Made by a program: the position numbers and the translations under genes. Below, piece after piece: positions 52,825 to 61,476 of a DNA stretch of 64,000 bases. The notes beneath the pieces are model-generated. The model saw nothing but the letters and a program-made list of their open reading frames with translations. It had not been told where the DNA came from and did no database searches. Position 1 is the stretch's first letter. Every line of letters starts with the position of its first letter. Source of the DNA: Bryobacterales bacterium (GTDB taxonomy: Bacteria > Acidobacteriota > Terriglobia > Bryobacterales > UBA6623); assembly GCA_022826925.1 (NCBI GenBank), contig JAJDTX010000159.1, positions 1 to 64,000 on the forward strand, read 5' to 3'.

Positions 52825-53199
52825 ATGGCAAGTATTTCCCCGTCCGCTTCCACTCAAGACCCCGGCTCGCGCTTGGGCAGCACTACTCGTCTGATAGGAG
52901 ATATCGTCGCGGACGAGCCACTATTGATCGTCGGCAAGTTCAAGGGAAGCATCAAGTCGAAGTCGAACGAAGTCACCGTGGCCGAGAAAGCCGAGGTGGA
53001 GGCAGACATAGTTGCCGCCAAGGTTTCGGTGTCAGGCCAGGTCAAGGGCAGCGTCACTGGGCTCAAGGGCGCCAGATTCACCGGCACCGCGGTAATGACC
53101 GGCAAATTGACCACGACTAGCGAATTCGTCGTCGAGAAGGGCGCGGTATTCCGCGGTCAGGTCGACTACATGTCCGAAGGCAATAACAACCACAAGTAA
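52825..53199 (+). CDS. Bactofilin (polymer-forming cytoskeletal protein)
   Basis: A 124-residue member of the bactofilin family, which self-assembles into filaments without nucleotide and helps in cell shape or membrane-linked positioning. After a short disordered Ser/Thr-rich N-terminus comes the right-handed beta-helix (about 17-110) with regular repeats such as GDIVADEPLLIVGKFKGSI, VEADIVAAKVSVSGQVKGSV and GTAVMTGKLTT, closed by a short polar tail. Size is normal for the family. It is the only gene on its strand here and converges on a methyltransferase gene. Confidence 0.92.
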   Translation: MASISPSASTQDPGSRLGSTTRLIGDIVADEPLLIVGKFKGSIKSKSNEVTVAEKAEVEADIVAAKVSVSGQVKGSVTGLKGARFTGTAVMTGKLTTTSEFVVEKGAVFRGQVDYMSEGNNNHK

Positions 53200-53226
53200 C
53201 TGCGTTATCGGCGGCTCAGCCGGGCA

Positions 53227-53838
53227 TTAGCCGACAGGCTTGCGAGCTTCGACGCTCTTCACTACATCCAAATAGTGCAGGGTGACGGATTGCACCTCGA
53301 ACCCGGCCTTGCGAACGTTGGCCACGGTGGGCCGGTTCATCTCGGGCCCGTAGCGGCGCGTGAACGGCGTGCACATGTGCAGCATCGCGTTGAACGGGAA
53401 CCAGCGGCTGCCAGTGTGCTCGAACATGCGCAGCGTGCCTCCGGGGCGCAACACGCGCATGAGCTGGGACAGGCCCTCGACCGGCTCCGATACCGAGCAG
53501 AACGTGCACGAGGTGTAGGCCTGGTCGAAAGACTCGTCCTGGAAGGCCAGTTGCCGGACGTCCATTTGGTGCAACCGGATCTGTCCGTCGTACTCGCGGC
53601 GGCGCATGGCGGCGCGCTCCAGCATCCGCTCGCTCACATCCACCGCCTCGATCGAGCGGCCGGGCGGGAAGAACTGAAAATCGATGCCCGTCCCGGCCGC
53701 GACGAATAGCACCCGTCCGTGCATGCCGCTGAACAATTCGGTCTTGAAGCGCGCCCAGCGGCGCTCGGCCGCGCGTGCGATGAAGCCATCGTAGGATCCA
53801 GCCGCGCCGTTCCACTTCGCGCGGTCAGTCAGGGACAT
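53227..53838 (-). CDS. Class I SAM-dependent methyltransferase
   Basis: A 203-residue methyltransferase of the UbiE/Methyltransf_11 type. Motif I reads VLFVAAGTGIDFQFF (about 43-57), the acidic residue after strand 2 is in EAVDVSERML, and LMRVLRPGGTLRMFEH is the usual post-motif strand. A cluster of Cys residues (TSCTFCS) lies in the substrate side. Similar proteins are annotated as phospholipid or quinone methyltransferases, but the substrate is not clear. It overlaps the upstream membrane protein gene by ten bases and so is translationally coupled to it and probably to trpF. Confidence 0.82.
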   Translation of the reverse strand: MSLTDRAKWNGAAGSYDGFIARAAERRWARFKTELFSGMHGRVLFVAAGTGIDFQFFPPGRSIEAVDVSERMLERAAMRRREYDGQIRLHQMDVRQLAFQDESFDQAYTSCTFCSVSEPVEGLSQLMRVLRPGGTLRMFEHTGSRWFPFNAMLHMCTPFTRRYGPEMNRPTVANVRKAGFEVQSVTLHYLDVVKSVEARKPVG

Positions 53839-54221
53839 TCGCTACCCCATCTGCGCAACGCCCAGTCGGCGCATGCGGTCGCCAGAGACGTGGCCGCGCC
53901 GCAGGCCAGCCCCAGCAGCAACATCCCGAAAACGTCGGATCGGACTTCGCGGACGGCGGCCATTCCACCGGCCATGCCGGCCAGCATCCCGCCCAGCATG
54001 ATCTGGAGCATCGGCTCGATCATTCCCAGCCAGAGCCCGGCGACCAGCCAGCAAGGAACCGCCAGAACCATGCCTGCCAGCATGCCGGTGGCCATTGCCG
54101 CCCAACCCGGCCACGCCGCCGGCACCGCCCATCCCGCGATAGCGGCAATGAGCGCGCATGCCGCGGAAGTCGCCAAGGCGTCCCCGACAATGAAGCGGCC
54201 GCGACCGCCGATCGCACACAC
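53829..54221 (-). CDS. Small polytopic membrane protein
   Basis: A 130-residue hydrophobic protein with three to four membrane segments rich in Ala, Gly and Met (for example MATGMLAGMVLAVPCWLVAG and MLQIMLGGMLAGMAGG). No family is recognised. Start is a GTG at 54221, four bases after the trpF stop. It overlaps the methyltransferase gene by ten bases, so the three genes form one unit. Gly/Met-rich helices of this sort are seen in small metal-linked or structural membrane proteins, but no function is assigned. Confidence 0.6.
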   Translation of the reverse strand: MCAIGGRGRFIVGDALATSAACALIAAIAGWAVPAAWPGWAAMATGMLAGMVLAVPCWLVAGLWLGMIEPMLQIMLGGMLAGMAGGMAAVREVRSDVFGMLLLGLACGAATSLATACADWALRRWGSECP

Positions 54222-54225
54222 GGAC

Positions 54226-54876
54226 CTACCCCCCGCGCTGCGCGGCGGCGAGGTAGCGCGCCACCTTCTGCGGATCCTTCACGCCCGGGCGGGACTCCAG
54301 TTGGGAGCTGGCGTCAACGCCCCACGGCCGGACGGCGCGCACGGCATCTGCCACGTTTCCCCCGTGCAGCCCGCCCGCCAGCACGACCTTGCCGTAGCGC
54401 TTGGCGGGCACAGCCAAATGCCACGGAAACGTGGTCCCGGTGCCACCGTGACTGCCCTCTACGGCGGTGTCCAACAGGAACGCCTCAACCTCGAACCCGC
54501 CCAGCTTCGCGTCGTCGAGTCGCGATCCGACCCGAACCACCTTCCAGATCTTGAGCCCATCCCCGGCAGCCCTGCGCAGCGAATCGCAATCGTCCGGGCT
54601 CTCGTCCCCGTGCAGCTGCGCTACGTCCAGGCCGACCCGGCGCACGGTATCGGCAACGACCGCCGGGCGCTCAGACACGAAGACACCGACCTTTGACACG
54701 CCCTCCGGCAGCGCTTCCACGATCTCGCGCGCTCTTTCCGGCGTCACGGCCCGCAAGCTGCGCGGAACGAAAATCAGGCCGATCGCATTCGCGCCGGACC
54801 GCGCCGCGTGGACGGCGTCCGCGGGGCGAGTAACGCCGCAAACCTTGCGCAGCTCCGGTTGAGAACCCTCGAACAT
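54226..54876 (-). CDS. trpF: Phosphoribosylanthranilate isomerase
   Basis: Third step of tryptophan synthesis, an Amadori rearrangement. The 216-residue (beta/alpha)8 barrel has the general-base Cys in KVCGVTRPADA near the N-terminus, QLHGDE, the general-acid Asp in LLDTAVEGSHGGTGTTF and the phosphate-binding GGLHGGNV and ASSQLESRPGVKD segments. ATG at 54876 gives the usual N-terminus; the longer frame from 54993 does not. It is far from trpB (28884), and is grouped with a membrane protein and a methyltransferase instead. Confidence 0.93.
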   Translation of the reverse strand: MFEGSQPELRKVCGVTRPADAVHAARSGANAIGLIFVPRSLRAVTPERAREIVEALPEGVSKVGVFVSERPAVVADTVRRVGLDVAQLHGDESPDDCDSLRRAAGDGLKIWKVVRVGSRLDDAKLGGFEVEAFLLDTAVEGSHGGTGTTFPWHLAVPAKRYGKVVLAGGLHGGNVADAVRAVRPWGVDASSQLESRPGVKDPQKVARYLAAAQRGG

Positions 54877-54928
54877 TGGCTTCAGCGTAGCAGCGCCGAC
54901 GACGAGCGCTCTCCTGCACTGCCGCGTA

Positions 54929-56512
54929 TCAGCCGCGGCCGAGCTGCATGCGGAGCTCCGCGGGCAGCGGCGGGATCCGCCCGACAGCCGCAAGCCGCTC
55001 TAGGTGCGCGATGACCTGCCGCACCGCCAGCTCCCTTGCGCGGGGATTGATTTCGTCGTATACCGCGTCCAGCATCGCTGCCGGCTCGCGCTGGCCGGCC
55101 TGCCAGGCTCCGAAGACGCGATCTTCACGCCACAACCTGTGCTTCCGCGCCGCCGTCAAGGCCTTGCGAGCGTCCCGCATCATCGTCCCGTGACTGGGCA
55201 GGATGACTCTCGCCCCCAGACCCGCCAACCGTTCGAGCGACTCCAGGTACTCGACCATGCTCCCGTCCGGAGGGTTGATCACCACCGTCCCGTAGCCGGA
55301 AAGCATGTCGCCGCAAAGCAACGTGAGCGTCCGCTCCTCGAAAAAGCACAGGTGGCCGCTGGCGTGCCCGGGCGTGTGCAGGACCCGGAGTCTCAGCGGC
55401 GGGCTGCCGGCCAGCGTGACAAGCTCGCCGCCCTCAAAGCGACGGTCGATGCGCAATCCCGACTCGGCGAGCCGCGCCGCCGTAGATGCATGTGCCCAGA
55501 CTGGCACGTCGAACTGGCGGCGGAGCGCTTCGACCCCTCCCACGTGGTCTTCGTGATGATGCGTCAGCCAGATTCCGCACAGCCGCCCCCCTGTGCGCTG
55601 CGCTTCCTCGCGAACGATCTCGGCCAGCCGGCGTTGCGCCTCCGGCAAGGGCGAGCCAGGATCGATCGCTACCAATTCAGAGCTGCCGACCAGCATGGCG
55701 TTCGTGTGAGTGGCCGGCGGCAGCGTGCGGGCCTCCAGAGGGATCACGCGGATGCCCGGCCGGAATTCGATCGAATGGGGCGAGTTCGGCTCGTGGGACT
55801 GCGAGCGCCATAGTAGGTTGCGTCCGTCCGGGCCATGCTCGCCAAGCACTCGAATCGTTTCCAAAGTGGGCTGCGCCAGCAGCACATCCCCCTCGTCCCA
55901 GCGGAGCAGCGCCTCGTCGGCTCGAATCCACTCGCCGCTTTCCAGCTCCCCCGGGATGACCGTGGGCTGGCCGACCTCGTCGCGCTCCCATTCCAACAGG
56001 AAGAACGTCGCATCGAATCGGACGGGCGACAAGGGGGGTGTGACCCAGCGCCCCGCGAAGCGCAGTCGCGAGGCATCCAGCGCCAGCTCGTGGCTGCGCA
56101 GCCACGCGCCGAAGTCAAGCGCGTCCGCCAGCAGCTGGTCCCGAGCCTCACGGACCTGGCCAACGCTCGGCAATCTCCCCGAGACTGCTAGGATGCCCGT
56201 CTCTTCAAACAGCTCGCGCAAGGCGCAAGCCGTGTGGGCTGCGGGCCGGCCCGAGCGGGCGTAGGCATCGCTGCCATCGACCGAACCTGCAGCCGGGACC
56301 GCGCCGTCGGTGTCGGACAGGCGACCGCCCGGGAACGCATGCCAGCCGCCCATGAAGCGCAGCGACTCAGACCGGCGCACCCAGAAGATCTCGCAAGCCC
56401 CGTCAGGCGCCGAACGGTACGGGATCACGCCTGCCGACAACCGCGGCGTGGAAGGCCCGGGAGTGGAATTGGGCTCGACCACGCCACGTGGCGAGCTGGC
56501 GCGAGGCGGCAA
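54929..56512 (-). CDS. Nudix hydrolase-MBL fold hydrolase fusion
   Basis: A 527-residue two-domain protein. Residues about 25-235 are a Nudix domain of the NUDT19/CoA-diphosphatase type: the box starts HAFPGGRLSD, is split by a long insertion, and resumes CALRELFEETGI. Residues about 265-460 are a metallo-beta-lactamase fold with the metal motif THHHEDHVGG, HTPGHASGH and the LACTB2-like ILPSHGTMM; a short winged-helix-like tail follows. TTG at 56512 starts the frame; GTG at 56482 is a good alternative. Two hydrolases on one chain suggest stepwise breakdown of an acyl-CoA or nucleotide-linked substrate. It lies 28 bases after the DUF1501 gene. Confidence 0.82.
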   Translation of the reverse strand: MPPRASSPRGVVEPNSTPGPSTPRLSAGVIPYRSAPDGACEIFWVRRSESLRFMGGWHAFPGGRLSDTDGAVPAAGSVDGSDAYARSGRPAAHTACALRELFEETGILAVSGRLPSVGQVREARDQLLADALDFGAWLRSHELALDASRLRFAGRWVTPPLSPVRFDATFFLLEWERDEVGQPTVIPGELESGEWIRADEALLRWDEGDVLLAQPTLETIRVLGEHGPDGRNLLWRSQSHEPNSPHSIEFRPGIRVIPLEARTLPPATHTNAMLVGSSELVAIDPGSPLPEAQRRLAEIVREEAQRTGGRLCGIWLTHHHEDHVGGVEALRRQFDVPVWAHASTAARLAESGLRIDRRFEGGELVTLAGSPPLRLRVLHTPGHASGHLCFFEERTLTLLCGDMLSGYGTVVINPPDGSMVEYLESLERLAGLGARVILPSHGTMMRDARKALTAARKHRLWREDRVFGAWQAGQREPAAMLDAVYDEINPRARELAVRQVIAHLERLAAVGRIPPLPAELRMQLGRG

Positions 56513-56540
56513 ACCCTACCGTATCACGCGACGCGGCGCA

Positions 56541-57953
56541 TCAAGCGAGCGCCTGGTGGATGAGCTTGCCGCCATTGACGGTCGCACGTTCGGAGCGTCC
56601 GTTGTGCAGGTAGGTCAAGCTCAGATGGTCAAGGCCCAACAGATGCAGGATGGTCGCGTGGATGTCGTGCACGTGGTACGGCGACTCCTCGGCGCGCAAT
56701 CCAAGTTCGTCGGTGGTGCCGATCGCTTGGCCGCCCTTGATGCCGCCACCCGCCATCCAGATCGTGAATCCCCAAGGGTTGTGGTCGCGGCCGTCGCCTT
56801 CCTCGTTGAACGGCGTCCGCCCGAACTCGCCGCCCCAGATCACCAACGTCTCGTCCAGCAACCCGCGCGACTTCAGGTCCGTGAGCAGTCCGGCGATCGG
56901 CTTGTCCGAGACGCCGCACCACTTGGTATGGTTCTCCTCGATCTTCCGGTGCGCGTCCCAGCCCCCGCAGTAGGCCTGGACGAACCGGACCCCCCGCTCC
57001 ACGAGCCTGCGCGCCAGCAACAGGTTCCGGCCGTATATCGCGGTCTGCTCCTGGCCCATGCCGTAGAGTTCCTTGGTCGCCTCGCTCTCTTGGGCCAGGT
57101 CGACCGCTTCCGGCGCGTGCGCCTGCATGCGAAACGCCAGTTCGTAGGACTGCAGCCGCGCGTCCAGGTCGCTCTCGTGCGGGTGTTTTTCCTTGTGGTG
57201 GCGGTTGAGCGCCGCCAGCAAGTCCAACTTGCCGCGCTGCTGGAGCCCGCCGACGGCATCGGGGGTCTCCAGATTGAGGATCGGAGCGCCCTCTTGCTTG
57301 AACAGCGTGCCTTGGTAGGCGGCGGGCAGGAACCCTGCGCTCCAATTCTTGGAGGCGCCGTTGATGCGCACCTCGTCGTTGAGAATGACGTAGGTCGGCA
57401 GGTTGCGATTGGCCGACCCCAGCCCGTACGTCACCCACGCCCCCATCGAGGGGCGCCCGGCCAGGATGGAGCCGGTGTTCATCTGGCAGACCGATCCCAC
57501 ATGGTTCAAGCCGTCAGCCGTGCAGGATCGAATGACCGCCAAGTCGTCTACATGCTCGGCAACGTGGGGATACCAATCCGACACCCACAAGCCGCTCTCG
57601 CCGTGCTGGGCCCACTTCCGCTGGGAGGGCATCAGCGTGTTGTGCGCGGTGCCCGGCATGGCTGTCAGCGGTCTGCCGTAGGACTCCGGCATGGGCTGGC
57701 CCGCGTACTTTTCCAAGGCCGGCTTCGGGTCGAAGGTGTCCATGTGGCTCGGGCCGCCTTCCATGAAGCACCAGATCACCGACTTGGCTCTCGGGGCGTG
57801 ATGGGGCTCCCGTGGCGCAAGCGGGTCCTGGGCCGCATATCCGTGCTGCGCTTGGACGGCCGCCAGCGCCAATGCGCCCAAGCCGCCGCTGGCTTGGCTC
57901 AAGAACGCTCGGCGCGACCTCGCAGCCATCGAATCGCTGGCGCGTTGGGACAT
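56541..57953 (-). CDS. DUF1501 protein, Tat-exported (second copy)
   Basis: A 470-residue DUF1501 protein with a Tat signal (RSRRAFLSQASGGLGALALA). It shows the family blocks FMEGGPSHMDTFDPKPALE, GGEFGRTPFNEEGDGRDHNP and the closing HATILHLLGLDH. It is clearly a distant paralogue of the gene at 15360, with EFGRTPF and HATILHL in common. It follows its DUF1549/DUF1553 partner by 32 bases and is probably translated from the same message, driven by the promoter at 60288-60317. Confidence 0.88.
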   Translation of the reverse strand: MSQRASDSMAARSRRAFLSQASGGLGALALAAVQAQHGYAAQDPLAPREPHHAPRAKSVIWCFMEGGPSHMDTFDPKPALEKYAGQPMPESYGRPLTAMPGTAHNTLMPSQRKWAQHGESGLWVSDWYPHVAEHVDDLAVIRSCTADGLNHVGSVCQMNTGSILAGRPSMGAWVTYGLGSANRNLPTYVILNDEVRINGASKNWSAGFLPAAYQGTLFKQEGAPILNLETPDAVGGLQQRGKLDLLAALNRHHKEKHPHESDLDARLQSYELAFRMQAHAPEAVDLAQESEATKELYGMGQEQTAIYGRNLLLARRLVERGVRFVQAYCGGWDAHRKIEENHTKWCGVSDKPIAGLLTDLKSRGLLDETLVIWGGEFGRTPFNEEGDGRDHNPWGFTIWMAGGGIKGGQAIGTTDELGLRAEESPYHVHDIHATILHLLGLDHLSLTYLHNGRSERATVNGGKLIHQALA

Positions 57954-57985
57954 GTCAGTATCTCCTCGCCAAGACTCCCTTGGCG

Positions 57986-60241
57986 TCAGTTCCCGAACAC
58001 GAACTCGTTCGAGTTCAGCAGCATGTGGGCGAAATCCACCACTGCGGCGGCTTCCTGCTGGCTCATGCCAGCGGGAAAGACATCCGGCAGCAACAGCGGC
58101 TCGCCGGCGGCGGCGCGCTCGGCAATGATGCCGCGCTGGGTCTCGAAGAACGTCAGCACCGTGTCTTTCTCCCAGCCATCGGGCTGCCGCGAATACGCCA
58201 GGCGGAAGCCCTCGCGGATCTGTCGGTCCCGATCGGCGCCCGCGGCATCGAGAATGCGTCCGGCCATTCCCTGCGCCCAGCCCAGCGTGTGCTCGCTATT
58301 GAGCAGGGCCAGCGCCTGCGGCGCGGTGGTGGTCAGCGAGCGGCGCGCGCAAGACTCGTGCGTGTCGGGCATGTCAAACGACTCCAGCATGGGATAGCGC
58401 GAATTGCGGCGCACGAACACGTACACGCTGCGGCGGTCTTGGGCGTGCTGGCTTTCCGGCACGTCCCACCCGCCGCGCGGCTGGGACGCTCCCATCGGGA
58501 GCTTGGGGAAGACGCTCGGCCCGCCGACTTGGTGGTTGAGGCGGCCGGCCACCGCGAGCATCGAATCGCGGATAACCTCGCCTTCGAGCCGCTGGGGCGG
58601 GAATCGCCACAAGAGTCGATTCAGGGGATCCTCTTCGGAGGCCGCTTGCCTGAATTCGGAAGACTGCTGGTAGGTTTGCGAATTCATGATCAGCCGGTGC
58701 ATCTGCTTGATGCTCCAGCCACTGCGCCGGAACTCTACCGCCAGCCAATCCAGCAGCTCGGGATGTGTCGGGCGCTCGCCCATGAGGCCGAAATCGCTGG
58801 GCGTGCGCACGATGCCTTGCCCGAAGTGGTAGTGCCACAGCCGATTGGCCATCACTCGCGCCGTGAGCGGGTTGTCGGCGCCCGTAAGCCAGCCCGCCAG
58901 AGCCGTGCGCCGCCCCGAGGAGCGCCCATCCAAGGCGGGTGCGTAAGCCGCGGGGCCTGGGGCCAGCATCGTCAGATAGCCCGGCTCAACTTCCTCCAGA
59001 GGCGCCGCGTAGTTGGCGAACGAGAGGACGTGCGTCGCCGGGGCCTCCGGCCCCAGTTCGCGGATGCCCATGCCGACGGGCAGCGGTGCGGGCTTCAGGT
59101 GGTCATACTCGGCCAGTTCCGCCTCTAGTTCGCGGTAGCGCTGCTTGTCCTTGTCAGGCAGCGAATTCGCCAGCCTGGCATCGTTGTGGTAGCGCATCTG
59201 CCACATGTGCTGCTGGAACAGCAGCCTTTCGTACATCGAGCGCTTGCCCGCGTTCTTGCGGAAAGCCTCCCGTGTCTCGGGGGAGCGCCGGTTCACTTGC
59301 GTCTCGAAGGCATCCGCGCGCTTGGCCTCCAGCAAGGCATCCATCTGCGACCGGATCTCGCGGGTGGCCTCTTCCCAATTCGATTGCTGGAGTTCGCGCT
59401 CGGCTCGTTGCCGCTCGGTCAGCAGGTGGATCTCATCATCGGTGGCCACGTTGGTGAAGAACGCTTGCAAGCGGTAGTAGTCGCTTTGCAGGATCGGATC
59501 GAACTTGTGGTCGTGGCACTTCGCACAGCTGTAGGTCAGCCCCAGGAACACGCTGCCGACGGTGTCGGTGATGTCCAGCAGAACCTCCTGTCGCCGCTGC
59601 ATCAAGATCGCCGCATTGGACTCGTCGGGATAGTGGCGGTTGAACCCAGTGGCGATACGGGCCTGGGGGTCGTTCGGCCACAGCTCGTCTCCGGCGATCT
59701 GCTCTTGGACGAAGCGGTCGTAAGGCTTGTCGCTGTTCAGAGACTCGATCACGTAGTCCCGGTAGCGCCAGGCGTTGGGGCGCGTCTCGTCCGACTTGAA
59801 GCCCTCGCTCTCGGCGTAGCGCGCCAGGTCGAGCCAGTGCCGCGCCCAGCGCTCGCCGTAGCGCGGCGACGCCAGCAGCCGGTCGACCACCTTGGCGAAA
59901 GCATCCGGCGAATCATCCGCGACAAACGCCCGCACTTCAGCCGGAGTGGGCGGCAGGCCGTGCAAGTCGAACGTCGCCCGGCGGATCAGCGTGATCCGGT
60001 CCGCCCTCGCGGCTGGCCGGATGCCCTCGCTGCGCAGGCGCGCCGACACGAACGCATCGATCGGGTGGTCGGTGCTGGACGCCGGCATGTCCGGCTCGGC
60101 GACCGGCTGGAAGGCCCAGTGCGAGCGCTGGTTTTCTGGGAAGTCTGGCTCGCCCGCGATGCTCGCTGCCGCACCCGAGACAGTCGCGACACAGGTCAAT
60201 ACGGCAACGCAGAAGAGGATAGGTCCGATCTTGGGGGACAT
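57986..60241 (-). CDS. Secreted DUF1549-DUF1553 protein (second copy)
   Basis: A 751-residue exported protein: signal peptide (ILFCVAVLTCVATVSGAAA), DUF1549 with a CAKCHDHKFDP heme-like motif, and DUF1553 ending NSNEFVFGN. Unlike the 904-residue paralogue at 12578 it lacks the N-terminal PSCyt1 cytochrome domain, so one of the two CxxCH sites is missing. A helical insert (about 275-370, rich in Arg/Glu/Gln) separates the two DUFs and may be coiled. Function is unsettled, as for the other copy; a partner role with DUF1501 is expected. Confidence 0.87.
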   Translation of the reverse strand: MSPKIGPILFCVAVLTCVATVSGAAASIAGEPDFPENQRSHWAFQPVAEPDMPASSTDHPIDAFVSARLRSEGIRPAARADRITLIRRATFDLHGLPPTPAEVRAFVADDSPDAFAKVVDRLLASPRYGERWARHWLDLARYAESEGFKSDETRPNAWRYRDYVIESLNSDKPYDRFVQEQIAGDELWPNDPQARIATGFNRHYPDESNAAILMQRRQEVLLDITDTVGSVFLGLTYSCAKCHDHKFDPILQSDYYRLQAFFTNVATDDEIHLLTERQRAERELQQSNWEEATREIRSQMDALLEAKRADAFETQVNRRSPETREAFRKNAGKRSMYERLLFQQHMWQMRYHNDARLANSLPDKDKQRYRELEAELAEYDHLKPAPLPVGMGIRELGPEAPATHVLSFANYAAPLEEVEPGYLTMLAPGPAAYAPALDGRSSGRRTALAGWLTGADNPLTARVMANRLWHYHFGQGIVRTPSDFGLMGERPTHPELLDWLAVEFRRSGWSIKQMHRLIMNSQTYQQSSEFRQAASEEDPLNRLLWRFPPQRLEGEVIRDSMLAVAGRLNHQVGGPSVFPKLPMGASQPRGGWDVPESQHAQDRRSVYVFVRRNSRYPMLESFDMPDTHESCARRSLTTTAPQALALLNSEHTLGWAQGMAGRILDAAGADRDRQIREGFRLAYSRQPDGWEKDTVLTFFETQRGIIAERAAAGEPLLLPDVFPAGMSQQEAAAVVDFAHMLLNSNEFVFGN

Positions 60242-60287
60242 GACGAAGCTTGGCGCGATGGCTGGCGCAACAGCCCTACGCAGTCAC

Positions 60288-60317
60288 ACTATCCGGTGTT
60301 TGCATATATATTGTCAA
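60288..60317 (-). promoter_or_regulatory. Promoter for DUF1549/1553-DUF1501 operon
   Basis: On the minus strand a perfect TTGACA (60312-60317) is followed after 18 bases by GATAGT (60288-60293), four of six at -10. The spacer is AT-rich. Transcription would begin near 60281, about 40 bases before the DUF1549 ATG at 60241. Confidence 0.55.
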
Positions 60318-60531
60318 GCCCGCTCGCGTGGAAAACTGCGAGTTGCAGTGCGCGACCGATGACTATTGCCGGTGAAGTCCAAAGATCCCGGCCGGACAGG
60401 CAGCAACCGGGCGGACGGCAACCTAGAATGCGCCGCGCCTGTATCCGGCCAGCAGGCGGGAGCCGCAGTCCTAGGCGCACGCGGGACAGCGACGGTCTCG
60501 ACAGCCAGAGGCTATCATGGGCGTACATCTC

Positions 60532-61476
60532 ATGAAACGCTTGCTCCTCATCCTGCTACTGTGCGCGGCCAACGCTGCCTGGGCCGGCGACGAGGGGTTC
60601 AACGGGCGGTGGGTGATCGAGCCGCTGGGCGACAACAACGGGCGCGTCATGTGGCTGGAGATCAGCGGCGCAGGGGCGGGACCGATCACCGGATTCATGG
60701 TTGGCGGAGGCCCGGGCGGACAGCTGGACCCGATCCACGACGCCAAGATCGAAGGGGGTCAACTTGCGTTTCACCTCGAGCGCACCTTCGGCCGGGACAG
60801 GGGCCGTTCGGTCAAGACTCCCGTCGTTGCGGCCCTGAGGGGCGACGTCCTGCACGGCGCTGCCACGCGGGAACGGGGCACCATCCTCTGGCTAGGGAGG
60901 CGAGCCCCGGTTGTGCCCGACCGCGACGACGGCTCCTGGAAGCCGTCCGCGCCCATCGCGCTCTCGAACGGCAAAGATCTGAGCGGATGGCACACGCTGC
61001 GGCCCGGACGCGAAGAAGGCTGGTACGTCGAGGATGGCACCCTCAAGAACCACAGGCGGGCTGACGTGCTGGTTTCCGACCAAGCGTTCTGGAACTTCCG
61101 CCTGCAAGTCGAGTTCCTCGTGCATCCCAACATGAACGGAGGCATCGGTCTGCGCGGCCGCTACGAGATCCAGATCCTCGATGACCACGGCACGCCCCCC
61201 AGCGACCACGGCAACGCGGCGCTCTACGGCCGCATCGCGCCTGCCGTGAACGCCAGCCGCCCGGCCCGCGAGTGGCAGTCGCTGGACCTGCGTCTGGTCG
61301 GGCGCGAACTCAGCGTGGAACTCAACGGCGTCAAGACCATCGATCGCAAGATCATCGATGGCTTCACGGCGATGGCCACAGACTGGCGCGAAGACATGCC
61401 GGGACCGATCACCCTGCAGGGAGACCACGGCGCTGTGGAGTTCCGAAAGATCGTGGTCACTCCTCTGACGCAGTGA
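60532..61476 (+). CDS. Secreted DUF1080 (3-keto-glycoside hydrolase-like) protein
   Basis: A 314-residue exported protein. The signal peptide MKRLLLILLLCAANAAWA is followed by a small beta domain (about 25-130) and then a DUF1080 jellyroll of the concanavalin-like type with GKDLSGWHTL, GGIGLRGRYEIQILDD and the closing GDHGAVEFRKIVV. Members of DUF1080 have been described as 3-keto-disaccharide hydrolases and commonly accompany Gfo/Idh/MocA proteins, three of which are in this window. ATG at 60532 begins the signal peptide; 60517 adds five residues. Its stop overlaps the start of the glycosyltransferase gene by four bases. Confidence 0.85.
   Translation: MKRLLLILLLCAANAAWAGDEGFNGRWVIEPLGDNNGRVMWLEISGAGAGPITGFMVGGGPGGQLDPIHDAKIEGGQLAFHLERTFGRDRGRSVKTPVVAALRGDVLHGAATRERGTILWLGRRAPVVPDRDDGSWKPSAPIALSNGKDLSGWHTLRPGREEGWYVEDGTLKNHRRADVLVSDQAFWNFRLQVEFLVHPNMNGGIGLRGRYEIQILDDHGTPPSDHGNAALYGRIAPAVNASRPAREWQSLDLRLVGRELSVELNGVKTIDRKIIDGFTAMATDWREDMPGPITLQGDHGAVEFRKIVVTPLTQ

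Noticed and set aside
56310..58397. A 695-codon plus-strand frame
   Set aside because: It is antisense to the Nudix-MBL, DUF1501 and DUF1549 genes, which have intact motifs.
59186..60535. A 449-codon plus-strand frame
   Set aside because: It runs antisense through the DUF1549/1553 gene, its signal peptide and its promoter; no family resemblance.
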